A DNA stretch of 9,107 nucleotides. It comes from Ruminococcus sp. (GTDB lineage: Bacteria; Bacillota; Clostridia; Oscillospirales; Ruminococcaceae). Below are positions 1-6,335 of this stretch, in pieces. The stretch lies in NCBI GenBank assembly GCA_014799765.1, contig JAAVHK010000045.1, forward strand, positions 1 to 9,107, written 5' to 3'. The position numbers and the translations under genes are program-made. The notes beneath the pieces were generated by a model. The model saw nothing but the letters and a program-made list of their open reading frames with translations, had not been told where the DNA came from and ran no database searches. How positions within the stretch are numbered: position 1 is the stretch's first letter; every line of letters begins with the position of its first letter.

Positions 1-349
1 GAAAATAAAGATTTCACGGTTAAGACTTGAAGAACCGGAAAAGGTTACGTATAAGAACAAACCCACACGACGTATCGGAAAAGTAGGAGTAAAAGCAGAA
101 CGTCGTGGGAGTATGGAGCTTGATATAAGAGGTTCTGCGTGTGACGACGGCGTATATCAGCTTGACGCATTTATAGATAAGGCGGTGATGTCCAATATCT
201 CGACGGTAACTATCATACACGGAAAAGGTACAGGACTTTTAAGAAAGGCAGTCCATGCAAGATTGAAGTCGCATCCGTCCGTAAAGAGTTTCAGACTGGG
301 AGTTTTCGGCGAAGGTGAGGACGGCGTTACAATAGCGGAACTCAAATAA
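1..349 (+). CDS. mutS2: MutS2 family protein, C-terminal Smr domain (partial)
   Basis: This is the 3' end of a gene that begins upstream of the window; the frame is open from base 2, and 115 residues are visible before TAA at 347-349. The last ~80 residues form a Smr domain, with the signature LDIRG right after a basic linker (KAERRGSMELDIRG) and the HGKGTGLLR motif about 40 residues later, followed by the usual short tail. The linker before it (EEPEKVTYKNK) is typical of the region between the MutS2 ATPase/coiled coil and Smr. MutS2 is a roughly 780-residue ATPase; its Smr domain is a nuclease-like fold, and Bacillus homologues act on recombination intermediates and collided ribosomes. A shorter stand-alone Smr protein is possible, but the linker favours MutS2. 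The gene appears unrelated to the polyamine operon downstream. Confidence 0.88.
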   Translation, partial: KIKISRLRLEEPEKVTYKNKPTRRIGKVGVKAERRGSMELDIRGSACDDGVYQLDAFIDKAVMSNISTVTIIHGKGTGLLRKAVHARLKSHPSVKSFRLGVFGEGEDGVTIAELK

Positions 350-374
350 ATATGGGAAATTTTACTGTTAATTA

Positions 375-403
375 TTGACAAAATAAGTAAAATATGATAA
401 AAT
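375..403 (+). promoter_or_regulatory. Sigma-A type promoter for the 61-residue gene
   Basis: TTGACA at 375-380 is a perfect -35 box. After a 17-nt spacer comes TAAAAT at 398-403, preceded by TG at 395-396, which makes an extended -10. Transcription should start near 410, just ahead of the AAGGAGG at 414-420 that serves the gene at 431. The promoter lies in the 81-bp gap after mutS2. Confidence 0.8.
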
Positions 404-430
404 TATAAAAATTAAGGAGGTGATATATAT

Positions 431-616
431 ATGCAGAAAATGCTGATAGTAAGTATAGGATATGATGATAAATGGTACTTAACTAAAACTGATGGTTTAG
501 AAGAATTAAATGATTATCTTTCGGCAGGTTGGAAAGTTGTTAATATGAAGGAATCCGGAACAATTGATAAAGACCTCTGTGTTTTACACGTATGTTATGT
601 AGTTATTGAAAAATAA
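431..616 (+). CDS. Small DUF4177-like protein, unknown function
   Basis: A 61-residue acidic, soluble protein with no signal peptide or membrane segment. The start is well supported: AAGGAGG lies at 414-420, ten bases before ATG, with a strong promoter just upstream. The layout, with a central LEELNDYLSAGWKVVNM segment and a C-terminal hydrophobic strand (VCYVVIEK), resembles DUF4177-like small proteins, where a helix plus 'GW.V' is followed by a strand; this is a family-level impression only. It stands alone between mutS2 and the polyamine leader. No convincing terminator follows it, and the next promoter begins 27 nt after its stop, so read-through into the speD leader is possible. No function can be assigned. 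Confidence 0.75.
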   Translation: MQKMLIVSIGYDDKWYLTKTDGLEELNDYLSAGWKVVNMKESGTIDKDLCVLHVCYVVIEK

Positions 617-642
617 ATCCGAAAAAATTTTCATATTAACCC

Positions 643-671
643 TTGACAAATTTAATAAAATATGATAGAAT
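643..671 (+). promoter_or_regulatory. Sigma-A type promoter for the polyamine operon
   Basis: TTGACA at 643-648, a 17-nt spacer and TAGAAT at 666-671, with TG at 663-664 as an extended -10. The predicted start site is near 678, giving a 5' leader of about 295 nt before speD. It is a near copy of the promoter at 375-403: same -35, same spacer length, same TAAAATATGATA core. This is the only strong promoter I see ahead of the polyamine genes. Confidence 0.82.
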
Positions 672-677
672 GATACA

Positions 678-904
678 AATTGCAGAAGAAGCTTCGGTTT
701 CATGTACCGCCATTCCGTTGACGGTGAGGCAAGATTTTTTAACCGGCAATGTTGTGTTGCCTTATTGATTCGGCTTTGTGCCAATAAATTTTTATAAGTT
801 TTCATCAGCTTGTGAAAGGTCAATAAGAGTAGTAAAAGGTAATCTTTGCTTATATAGACTCTGAAACCAATATGAAGTTATAATGCATAATTATATGTAT
901 TTTC
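678..904 (+). promoter_or_regulatory. Candidate structured 5' leader RNA of speD (riboswitch/attenuator-like)
   Basis: This fills most of a 357-nt stretch without a credible gene. By eye it can form a closing helix of GGTTTCA (696-702) with TGAAACC (862-868). Inside that helix are a string of hairpins: GCC..CCG-TTGA-CGG..GGC (709-730), GGCAA/TTGCC (745-761), TTATT..GGC/GCC..AATAA (762-787), TTTCA/TGAAA (800-817), and AGAGT/ACTCT (826-862) enclosing AAAG/CTTT (835-847). An AT-only hairpin, TATAAT/ATTATA, follows at 879-895, then an intrinsic terminator. A closed multi-helix domain between a strong promoter and a terminator upstream of a biosynthetic operon is the usual arrangement of a transcription-regulating riboswitch. 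It does not match the consensus cores I know for SAM-I, T-box, ykkC/guanidine or lysine elements. The ligand is unknown; a polyamine, SAM or arginine would make sense. The structure was not computed. Confidence 0.6.
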
Positions 905-947
905 ATGCACGTACCGGTTGATGAAACCTGTATGTGCATTTTATTTT
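905..947 (+). terminator. Intrinsic terminator (attenuator) in the speD leader
   Basis: The left arm ATGCACGTACCGG (905-917) pairs with CCTGTATGTGCAT (927-939): twelve pairs including one G-T wobble, with a single C/T mismatch. Two more pairs (TT 918-919 with AA 925-926) shrink the loop to GATGA. A T-rich tract, TTTTATTTT, follows directly. It sits only ~27 nt before the speD start and far downstream of the promoter at 643-671, so it is placed to control entry into the operon rather than to end an upstream gene. Its loop and 3' arm contain ATGAAACC (921-928), complementary to 696-703. Confidence 0.8.
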
Positions 948-962
948 ATGTTATAACTTTAC

Positions 963-968
963 GAGGTG
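963..968 (+). promoter_or_regulatory. Ribosome binding site of speD
   Basis: GAGGTG lies five bases before ATG at 974. It fixes the speD start there and argues against the in-frame upstream ATG at 905, which lies inside the terminator stem and has no binding site. Confidence 0.75.
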
Positions 969-973
969 AAAAT

Positions 974-1753
974 ATGGAAAATAAGTTAAAACTATACGGA
1001 TTCAATAATCTTACGAAGTCATTGAGTTTCAATATATACGATGTATGTTACGCAAAAACTCCGAAAGCACAGTTAGACTATATAGCATATATCGACAGGG
1101 CATACAATTCCGAACGCATAACAGAAATAATGACAACTCTTACTACAATGATTGGTGCGAAAGTCCTGAGTATTTCCCGACAGGATTACGACCCGCAGGG
1201 AGCATCGGCAACATTTCTTATTGCCGACGATACTATGATACCGGCGGGCAGTGAGACTATAGCACATCTCGATAAAAGCCATGTAACAGTTCATACCTAT
1301 CCGGAGTATCACCCTGATACTAATATAGCAACTTTCCGTGTGGATATAGATGTTGCGACTTGCGGAAAAATAACACCACTCACCGCACTTGACTATCTGG
1401 TAAACAGTTTCGATTCCGATATAATAACAATGGATTACAGGGTCAGAGGCTTTACACGTAACGTCACCGGTCAGAAACTATTCATAGACCATGATATAAC
1501 ATCTATACAGGACTATATAAATAATGATATACTCGAAAGATACGACGCTGTTGACATTAATGTATATCAGGCAAATATGTTTCATACAAAGATGTTGATA
1601 AAGGAAATAGAATTACAGAATTATTTGTTTAATACAGATGTTCGGGAACTCTCACCACGTAACAGACTGGCAATAACAAACAGTCTCCGGCGTGAGATGA
1701 TTGAAATTTTCAGCGGAAGGAATGTTTTTGAAAATGGGACTTTCACAGATTAA
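974..1753 (+). CDS. speD: S-adenosylmethionine decarboxylase proenzyme (E. coli type)
   Basis: Decarboxylates SAM to S-adenosylmethioninamine, the aminopropyl donor for spermidine synthesis; cytoplasmic. The 259 residues align almost end to end with E. coli SpeD (264 aa), starting with KLKLYGFNNLTKSLSFNIYDVCYAKT near the N-terminus (residues 4-29). The self-cleavage site is visible as HLDK-SHVTVHTYPE: cleavage between K101 and S102 would give the beta chain (1-101) and an alpha chain with a pyruvoyl group made from S102. C130, in VATCG, matches the catalytic C140 of E. coli, 28 residues after the cleavage serine in both. The conserved DYRVRGFTR and NVYQANMFHTKM segments are present. This is the long class, not the ~125-residue Bacillus SpeH class. 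The frame is open back to 905, but the binding site at 963-968 and family N-termini support 974. It overlaps the next gene by about 20 bp. Confidence 0.95.
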   Translation: MENKLKLYGFNNLTKSLSFNIYDVCYAKTPKAQLDYIAYIDRAYNSERITEIMTTLTTMIGAKVLSISRQDYDPQGASATFLIADDTMIPAGSETIAHLDKSHVTVHTYPEYHPDTNIATFRVDIDVATCGKITPLTALDYLVNSFDSDIITMDYRVRGFTRNVTGQKLFIDHDITSIQDYINNDILERYDAVDINVYQANMFHTKMLIKEIELQNYLFNTDVRELSPRNRLAITNSLRREMIEIFSGRNVFENGTFTD

Positions 1754-3179
1754 CGCCCCGATATATGAGGCTTTAAGGAGATTCCGACGTATGCGGGTAG
1801 TACCGTTTGACGTACCAGGGCATAAGCGTGGACGTGGAAATATGGAACTCACGGAATTTTTAGGCGAAGACTGTATGAGCGTTGACGTAAATTCAATGAA
1901 ACCGCTTGACAATCTGTGTCACCCTGTATCAGTGATAAAAGATGCAGAATATCTTGCCAGTGAGGCTTTCGGGGCGGAAAATGTTTTCTTTATGGTAGGC
2001 GGTACAACTTCGGCAGTACAAAGTATGATAATGTATGCCTGCAAAAACGGTGATAAAATAATCATGCCACGGAACGTTCACCGAAGTGCGATAAATGCCT
2101 TGATTCTGTGTGATGCCGTACCTGTCTATGTGAATCCGGAAGTAAATAAACAACTCGGAATATCCCTCGGAATGTCAGTGGAGCAGGTAGAAAAAGCTAT
2201 TGAAGAAAATCCAGATGCTAAAGCGATACTGGTAAATAATCCGACTTATTACGGAATATGTTCAGACCTTAAAAAAATTACGGAAATCGCACACGCACAC
2301 GGTATGCTCGTACTGGTAGACGAAGCACACGGAACGCATTTTTATTTCGGAGAGAATTTCCCGATAACCGCCATGCAAGCCGGTGCGGATATGGCGTCAG
2401 TGAGTATGCATAAATCCGGAGGAAGTCTTACACAGAGTTCATTTCTGCTTATGGGAAAAAATATAAATTCCGACTATATGCGACAGGTCATAAACCTCAC
2501 ACAGACAACAAGTGCATCATATTTACTGCTGTCAAGCCTCGACATTTCAAGAAAAAGGCTTGCCCTCAGCGGACGTGAAATTTTTGCGGAAACTGTCAGT
2601 ATGGCGGAGTATGCACGTTCTGAAATAAATTCGATAGGCGGATATTATGCCTACTCCAGAGAACTCATAAACGGCGACAGTATATATGATTTTGACGTTT
2701 CAAAACTTTCTGTATATACCTTGCCGATAGGTCTTGCCGGAATTGAAGTATATGACCTGCTCCGAGATGAGTACGATATACAGATAGAGTTCGGCGATAT
2801 AGGTAATATTTTAGCATATATATCAGTCGGAGACAGAAAACGTGATATAGAACGTCTTATAAGTGCAATGTCTGAAATAAAAAGACGTTTCGGGAAATCG
2901 GGAACAGGTATGCTTACACAGGAATATATAACCCCGATAGTTGCAGAAACTCCACGAAAGGCGTTTTATGCGGATAAGATGTCATTACCTCTTGAGAAGT
3001 CCGCCGGTCACGTATGCAGTGAATTTGTAATGTGTTATCCCCCTGGAATACCGATACTTGCTCCCGGTGAACTGATTACGGAAGAAATAATAGAGTATAT
3101 ACGTTATGCAAAAGATAAAGGCTGTTCAATGACCGGTACGGAAGATATTAACATTGAATACCTGAATGTCATAATATAG
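1734..3179 (+). CDS. speA: Arginine decarboxylase, PLP-dependent Orn/Lys/Arg decarboxylase family
   Basis: Probably converts arginine to agmatine, feeding the agmatinase encoded downstream. The 481 residues match the short Bacillus SpeA-type (fold type I) enzymes that lack the N-terminal wing domain. Visible features are FDVPGHKRG (25-33), the phosphate-binding GGTTSA (89-94), the PLP-ring aspartate in DEAHG (D196, H199), the Schiff-base lysine K227 in SMHKSGGSLTQSS, and the C-terminal domain with CYPPGIP..PGE (434-446). Start choice: ATG 1734 (MGLSQINAPIYEAL) fits family N-termini, with GGAAGG at 1715-1720 somewhat far upstream. TTG 1728 has better spacing and would add two residues. ATG 1701 and ATG 1722 are poorly placed. 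It overlaps speD, implying coupled translation. Substrate cannot be read from sequence; ornithine or lysine is possible, but speB in the operon argues for arginine. Confidence 0.9.
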   Translation: MGLSQINAPIYEALRRFRRMRVVPFDVPGHKRGRGNMELTEFLGEDCMSVDVNSMKPLDNLCHPVSVIKDAEYLASEAFGAENVFFMVGGTTSAVQSMIMYACKNGDKIIMPRNVHRSAINALILCDAVPVYVNPEVNKQLGISLGMSVEQVEKAIEENPDAKAILVNNPTYYGICSDLKKITEIAHAHGMLVLVDEAHGTHFYFGENFPITAMQAGADMASVSMHKSGGSLTQSSFLLMGKNINSDYMRQVINLTQTTSASYLLLSSLDISRKRLALSGREIFAETVSMAEYARSEINSIGGYYAYSRELINGDSIYDFDVSKLSVYTLPIGLAGIEVYDLLRDEYDIQIEFGDIGNILAYISVGDRKRDIERLISAMSEIKRRFGKSGTGMLTQEYITPIVAETPRKAFYADKMSLPLEKSAGHVCSEFVMCYPPGIPILAPGELITEEIIEYIRYAKDKGCSMTGTEDINIEYLNVII

Positions 3180-3189
3180 GAGGATTTTT

Positions 3190-3684
3190 ATGAACAAACT
3201 GAAAGTTATGTCATATATTTATATAATATTGTTGCCGTATCTTGTAATGATGAGTATATATTTTGTTTTATTGAAATCTGTTACATTATCGCTTGTATGT
3301 ATAATATTATTGTGTATAGCCGGAATTTTTGCGTGTATTTCAGGTAACGTTTCCGCACTTGCCGACGAAAACGACATCAGACCGGCGATTATGAATATTG
3401 TCACGAAAATATGTTATATACCGGTTTACGTTATATGCAGATATTTCTTTCTTGGTATGCTGAATCCGTTTCTTATGGTTGTAAGCGTGATACCTTTTGC
3501 AATAGGTATATGTACTGTTTGTTTTTCGGGATTCTGTAATATAGGAGTATGTATAAATCTTTTCCGTAAGGGTAAGTGTAAACTTTTTGTATCAGTGATA
3601 TTGTGTCTTATGGGCTTCGTATACGTACTTGATATTATAGGAGCGGTCATACAGATAATACTTTGCAGGAAGAAAGGAAATTGA
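3190..3684 (+). CDS. Multi-pass membrane protein, DUF6652-like
   Basis: A 164-residue very hydrophobic protein with about five predicted membrane segments (roughly residues 8-28, 32-52, 71-89, 93-122 and 131-158) and a basic tail, CRKKGN. The start has an excellent binding site: AGGAGG at 3178-3183 overlaps the speA stop codon and lies six bases before ATG. A segment of the form GIFACISGNVSAL after the second helix and the overall hydrophobic pattern recall small Firmicutes membrane proteins of the DUF6652 type; I hold that loosely. It is the first of four accessory genes between speA and speE and lies one base upstream of another small membrane protein, so the two may act together. No transporter motif is visible and no function can be given. 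A polyamine transporter would be far larger. Confidence 0.8.
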   Translation: MNKLKVMSYIYIILLPYLVMMSIYFVLLKSVTLSLVCIILLCIAGIFACISGNVSALADENDIRPAIMNIVTKICYIPVYVICRYFFLGMLNPFLMVVSVIPFAIGICTVCFSGFCNIGVCINLFRKGKCKLFVSVILCLMGFVYVLDIIGAVIQIILCRKKGN

Positions 3685-3685
3685 T

Positions 3686-4108
3686 ATGACAAAATCAGCG
3701 GTTTACTTTGTTTTAATTATTCTGCTTGATATTATTTCAATAGTTATTGCGGAAGGAAGTATTATAGAAGTCATCGGAATTGTTGCGTATTTTGTATTTC
3801 TGTTGCCGGTTGTACTTAATGTGATTTCAGTAAGAAAGTATAAGAAAGTTTTTCAGAAAATAATATTATCCTTTATGGTTTTTGTTTATATTATTACGGG
3901 AATGATTTCTATGATACATTTTGGCAGTCGTAAGATTTACAGTCAGGAAAAAGACGGTCATTATATCTATACAACCTATGAAATCAATCCCGGAGCTATG
4001 GGACATATTTCATATATAGACAATGTTTATTATAGTCTGATTGATACTGACGGTTTTTTCAGCGTGCGTATTGTGAAAAGTACGAGACATCACAGATACA
4101 TAGGATAA
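3686..4108 (+). CDS. Small membrane protein with C-terminal extracytoplasmic domain, unknown
   Basis: 140 residues with three membrane segments (about 4-22, 27-48, 57-78). The basic stretch RKYKK at 50-54 should be cytoplasmic, which puts the ~60-residue C-terminal tail (YIYTTYEINPGAMGHISYIDNVYYSLID...) outside the membrane. AAAGGA at 3673-3678 is seven bases before ATG, and the previous gene stops one base before this start, so translation is probably coupled. The tail is rich in Tyr and Ile and looks beta-structured. I do not recognise it as a named family. Orphan membrane proteins of this design are common near polymorphic-toxin immunity loci in Firmicutes, but no toxin is seen here, so that link is only suggestive. 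Confidence 0.75.
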   Translation: MTKSAVYFVLIILLDIISIVIAEGSIIEVIGIVAYFVFLLPVVLNVISVRKYKKVFQKIILSFMVFVYIITGMISMIHFGSRKIYSQEKDGHYIYTTYEINPGAMGHISYIDNVYYSLIDTDGFFSVRIVKSTRHHRYIG

Positions 4109-4116
4109 AATATTAC

Positions 4117-4122
4117 AAGGAG
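4117..4122 (+). promoter_or_regulatory. Ribosome binding site deciding the start of the DUF3592-like gene
   Basis: AAGGAG lies seven bases before ATG 4130 but only one base before the in-frame TTG at 4124, so 4130 is the likely start. Confidence 0.75.
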
Positions 4123-4129
4123 TTTGTTT

Positions 4130-4579
4130 ATGTCTGAAAAGAAAACCGGAAATCCTAAAATAATCGGAATTATTTTTGTAATTTGTGCTGTAATTTTTAT
4201 TATCGTAGGAGTAATAACACATTTATCTTTCAGAGGTCTTGAAAAGAGATGTACGGAATCTGTAACAGCGGAAGTAGTCGAAAATATCGTAGTAAAGTCA
4301 AGAACCAAATCGAAACACGGTTACAGAACTTCCACGACTTATAAACCTGTTTTTGATTTTGAATATGGCGGAACATCTTATAGGGTAGAAAGTAACGTAT
4401 CAAGTAAACCTGCTCTTTTTGAAGTTGGCGAAAAGACGGAAATAAAAGTCAATCCGGAAGCACCTGAGGAAATTTACGTCTCTGCCGATAAGACCGCTAA
4501 ATATATAGGTATAATATTTGCTACGGCGGGAACAGTTTTTCTTATTGCCGGAATACTGGTAATATTGAAAGTTCACTGA
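4130..4579 (+). CDS. DUF3592-like membrane protein
   Basis: 149 residues with the typical DUF3592 layout: a short basic N-terminus, one membrane helix (about 11-32), a soluble beta-rich domain of about 90 residues, and a second helix (about 124-146). The middle domain has the expected order: TAEVVEN, a basic Ser/Thr/Tyr-rich segment (SRTKSKHGYRTSTTYKP), FDFEYGGTSYRV, and later GEKTEIKVNPEAPEEIYV, close to the family's 'G..V.V.Y.P.NP' pattern. With both ends inside, the domain would be extracytoplasmic. The biochemical role of DUF3592 is unknown; members are often seen beside secreted-toxin and immunity genes. It lies 21 bp after the preceding membrane protein gene and 18 bp before the acetyltransferase gene, in the same direction. 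Confidence 0.82.
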   Translation: MSEKKTGNPKIIGIIFVICAVIFIIVGVITHLSFRGLEKRCTESVTAEVVENIVVKSRTKSKHGYRTSTTYKPVFDFEYGGTSYRVESNVSSKPALFEVGEKTEIKVNPEAPEEIYVSADKTAKYIGIIFATAGTVFLIAGILVILKVH

Positions 4580-4597
4580 TATATCGGAGGTACAGGA

Positions 4598-5467
4598 ATG
4601 GAAGAAAAAATAATTTCCGTAAAAACTGAAAAACTCGGCGTACTTAATGGGCGTGACTGTATATATATTGATACGGTAACTCAGGACGATACGGACAATC
4701 TTACATTTAAAGGCGAAATAAACGGACATCTTGTAGAAAAAATAAAGACGGACGATTTTATTACATACAGACTTATTTTTCATAGAGTTCTTGCGTACTT
4801 TGTATGTGAACTTGATACATATGAAAATATTGACAATTCGGCACATCTTGATTATAGCAGTTTTAATATCGTCAAGGGTAGTAAATGGCTTGAAAGTTTT
4901 CCGGTACGCAGTGACTTTGATAAATCGTTATACAGACATTATCAGGTTTTTACATACGATTTTGTGTATAATATTATTGCCGTGGATTTTGATTTTTCCG
5001 TCAGCGGTTTATGTAATATCCGTAAGGCAGAGCAGAAAGATTTACAAGTTATTGTTGATATAGTCCACAGGAATATAAAAGAAATATATCCTAAGTATTA
5101 CCCACAAGGTGCGATTGAATTTTTTCTTGAATGTCATGATAAAAAAACTATCCGTCAGGATATAGCGGATAATAATGTTTATATCATCGAAGACAATAAC
5201 GAAATTATCGGAACAGTCACCATAAACGATAATGAAATAAACCGTCTGTATGTGCTTCCGGAGTATCAGGGAAAAGGTTATGGCGGATTCTTGCTTGAAT
5301 ATGCTGAAAAAATTGTTTTGAAAAATTATGAAGAAATAATTTTGTACTCATCACTTCCGGCGAAGGCAATGTATCTGAAAAGGGGATATAAAGAGTACAG
5401 ATATGAAGTATTCGATACAAAAAACGGTGATTTTCTGTGTTGCGACATAATGAAAAAGAAATTATAA
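4598..5467 (+). CDS. Two-domain protein: unknown N-terminal domain plus GNAT acetyltransferase
   Basis: 289 residues. The C-terminal ~150 (from NIRKAEQKDL at 140) are a GNAT N-acetyltransferase: INRLYVLPEYQGKGYGGFLLEYAE carries the acetyl-CoA loop Q224-G-K-G-Y-G-G230, and AMYLKRGYKEY (257-267) is the typical motif B end. The N-terminal ~135 residues are a separate soluble domain, with SSFNIVKGSKWLESFPVRSD and YRHYQVFTYDFVYNIIAVDFDF as its most distinctive segments. I have a sense of seeing similar stand-alone hypothetical proteins in Firmicutes but cannot name the family. GGAGG at 4586-4590 is seven bases before ATG. A spermidine/polyamine acetyltransferase role is tempting, as SpeG-type enzymes are GNATs and speE follows 16 bp downstream, but nothing in the sequence marks the acceptor substrate. 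Confidence 0.85.
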   Translation: MEEKIISVKTEKLGVLNGRDCIYIDTVTQDDTDNLTFKGEINGHLVEKIKTDDFITYRLIFHRVLAYFVCELDTYENIDNSAHLDYSSFNIVKGSKWLESFPVRSDFDKSLYRHYQVFTYDFVYNIIAVDFDFSVSGLCNIRKAEQKDLQVIVDIVHRNIKEIYPKYYPQGAIEFFLECHDKKTIRQDIADNNVYIIEDNNEIIGTVTINDNEINRLYVLPEYQGKGYGGFLLEYAEKIVLKNYEEIILYSSLPAKAMYLKRGYKEYRYEVFDTKNGDFLCCDIMKKKL

Positions 5468-5483
5468 AAGAAAGGATTTTTTT

Positions 5484-6335
5484 ATGGAACTTTGGTTTAC
5501 TGAAAAGCATACACCGGAAGTTAAATTTTCTATAAAAGTAGACAGGCAGTTATACAGCGGTAAGAGTGAATTTCAGCGGATAGATATATTTGATTCAAAG
5601 GAGTTCGGACGGTTTCTTACACTCGACGGCTATATGATGCTTACCGAAAAGGACGAATTCATATATCATGAAATGATAACACACGTACCTATGGCGGTAC
5701 ACCCGAACCCGAAAAATATTCTCGTAATCGGAGCAGGTGACGGCGGTGTTATACGTGAACTTACAAATTATAATTGCGTCGAAAATATAGACCTCGTGGA
5801 AATTGACGAACTTGTTGTTGAAGTCAGTAAGAAGTATCTTCCGACAACTGCCTGCCGTTTCGACGATAAAAGGGTACATATTTTCTATGAGGACGGTGTT
5901 AAGTTCATACGACGGTGTGAAAATAAGTATGATGTCATAATAGTAGATTCTACTGACCCTTTCGGAGTAGGTGAGGGGCTTTTCACTAAGGAATTTTACG
6001 GAAGCTGTTTCAAGGCGTTACACGAAGACGGTATAATGGTAAATCAGCATGAAAGCCCTTTCTATGACGAAGATGCTATAGCTATGCAACGTTCACATAA
6101 GCGTATAACCGGAAGTTTTCCGATAAGCAAGGTATATCAGGCACATATACCTACTTATCCGTCGGGACACTGGTTATTCGGATTTGCTTCAAAGAAGTAC
6201 CACCCAGTCCGTGACCTGAATCAGTCCGCATGGAATCTGCTTGGAATAAATACACGGTACTATAATACGAGACTTCATGCCGGAGCTTTTGCGTTACCTA
6301 ATTATGTAGAGGAGTTGTTAAAAGATGTTGAATAA
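5484..6335 (+). CDS. speE: Spermidine synthase (putrescine aminopropyltransferase)
   Basis: Transfers the aminopropyl group from decarboxylated SAM to putrescine, giving spermidine and methylthioadenosine. At 283 residues it has the normal family length. Key parts: N-terminal beta domain ending in FLTLDGYMMLTEKDEFIYHEM (about 44-64), the nucleotide loop GAGDGG (83-88), the ribose-binding acid in VEIDE (E107), the catalytic aspartate segment DSTDP (D155, D158), QHESPFY (188-194) and YQAHIPTYPSGHW (218-230), the polyamine-binding region. AAAGGA at 5471-5476 is seven bases before ATG. It overlaps speB by 11 bp. The speE-speB order is the same as in Bacillus subtilis. Caldopentamine or norspermidine synthase specificity cannot be excluded, but spermidine is the default reading. 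Confidence 0.94.
   Translation: MELWFTEKHTPEVKFSIKVDRQLYSGKSEFQRIDIFDSKEFGRFLTLDGYMMLTEKDEFIYHEMITHVPMAVHPNPKNILVIGAGDGGVIRELTNYNCVENIDLVEIDELVVEVSKKYLPTTACRFDDKRVHIFYEDGVKFIRRCENKYDVIIVDSTDPFGVGEGLFTKEFYGSCFKALHEDGIMVNQHESPFYDEDAIAMQRSHKRITGSFPISKVYQAHIPTYPSGHWLFGFASKKYHPVRDLNQSAWNLLGINTRYYNTRLHAGAFALPNYVEELLKDVE

Noticed and set aside
621..632. GAAAAAATTTTC as a terminator for the 61-residue gene
   Set aside because: A/T-only self-complementary stretch with almost no loop, no G/C stem and no T-run of its own; too weak to call.
762..795. TTATT..GGC/GCC..AATAA hairpin followed by ATTTTT as a second intrinsic terminator
   Set aside because: The stem is mostly A/T with a 5-nt bulge and is likely too weak to terminate; I treat it as an arm of the leader fold.
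905..973. N-terminal extension of SpeD from ATG 905
   Set aside because: The extra 23 codons run through the terminator hairpin, have no ribosome binding site and are not part of the SpeD family N-terminus; GAGGTG at 963-968 supports ATG 974.
1701..1733. Earlier SpeA starts at ATG 1701 or ATG 1722
   Set aside because: ATG 1701 lacks a binding site and lies deep in speD; ATG 1722 sits directly on the GGAAGG with no spacer. Family N-termini fit the ATG at 1734.
3219..4846. Minus-strand open frames across the accessory block, for example 4400-4846 and 3426-3692
   Set aside because: They lie antisense to better-supported + strand genes, have no ribosome binding sites and encode low-complexity sequences without recognisable domains.
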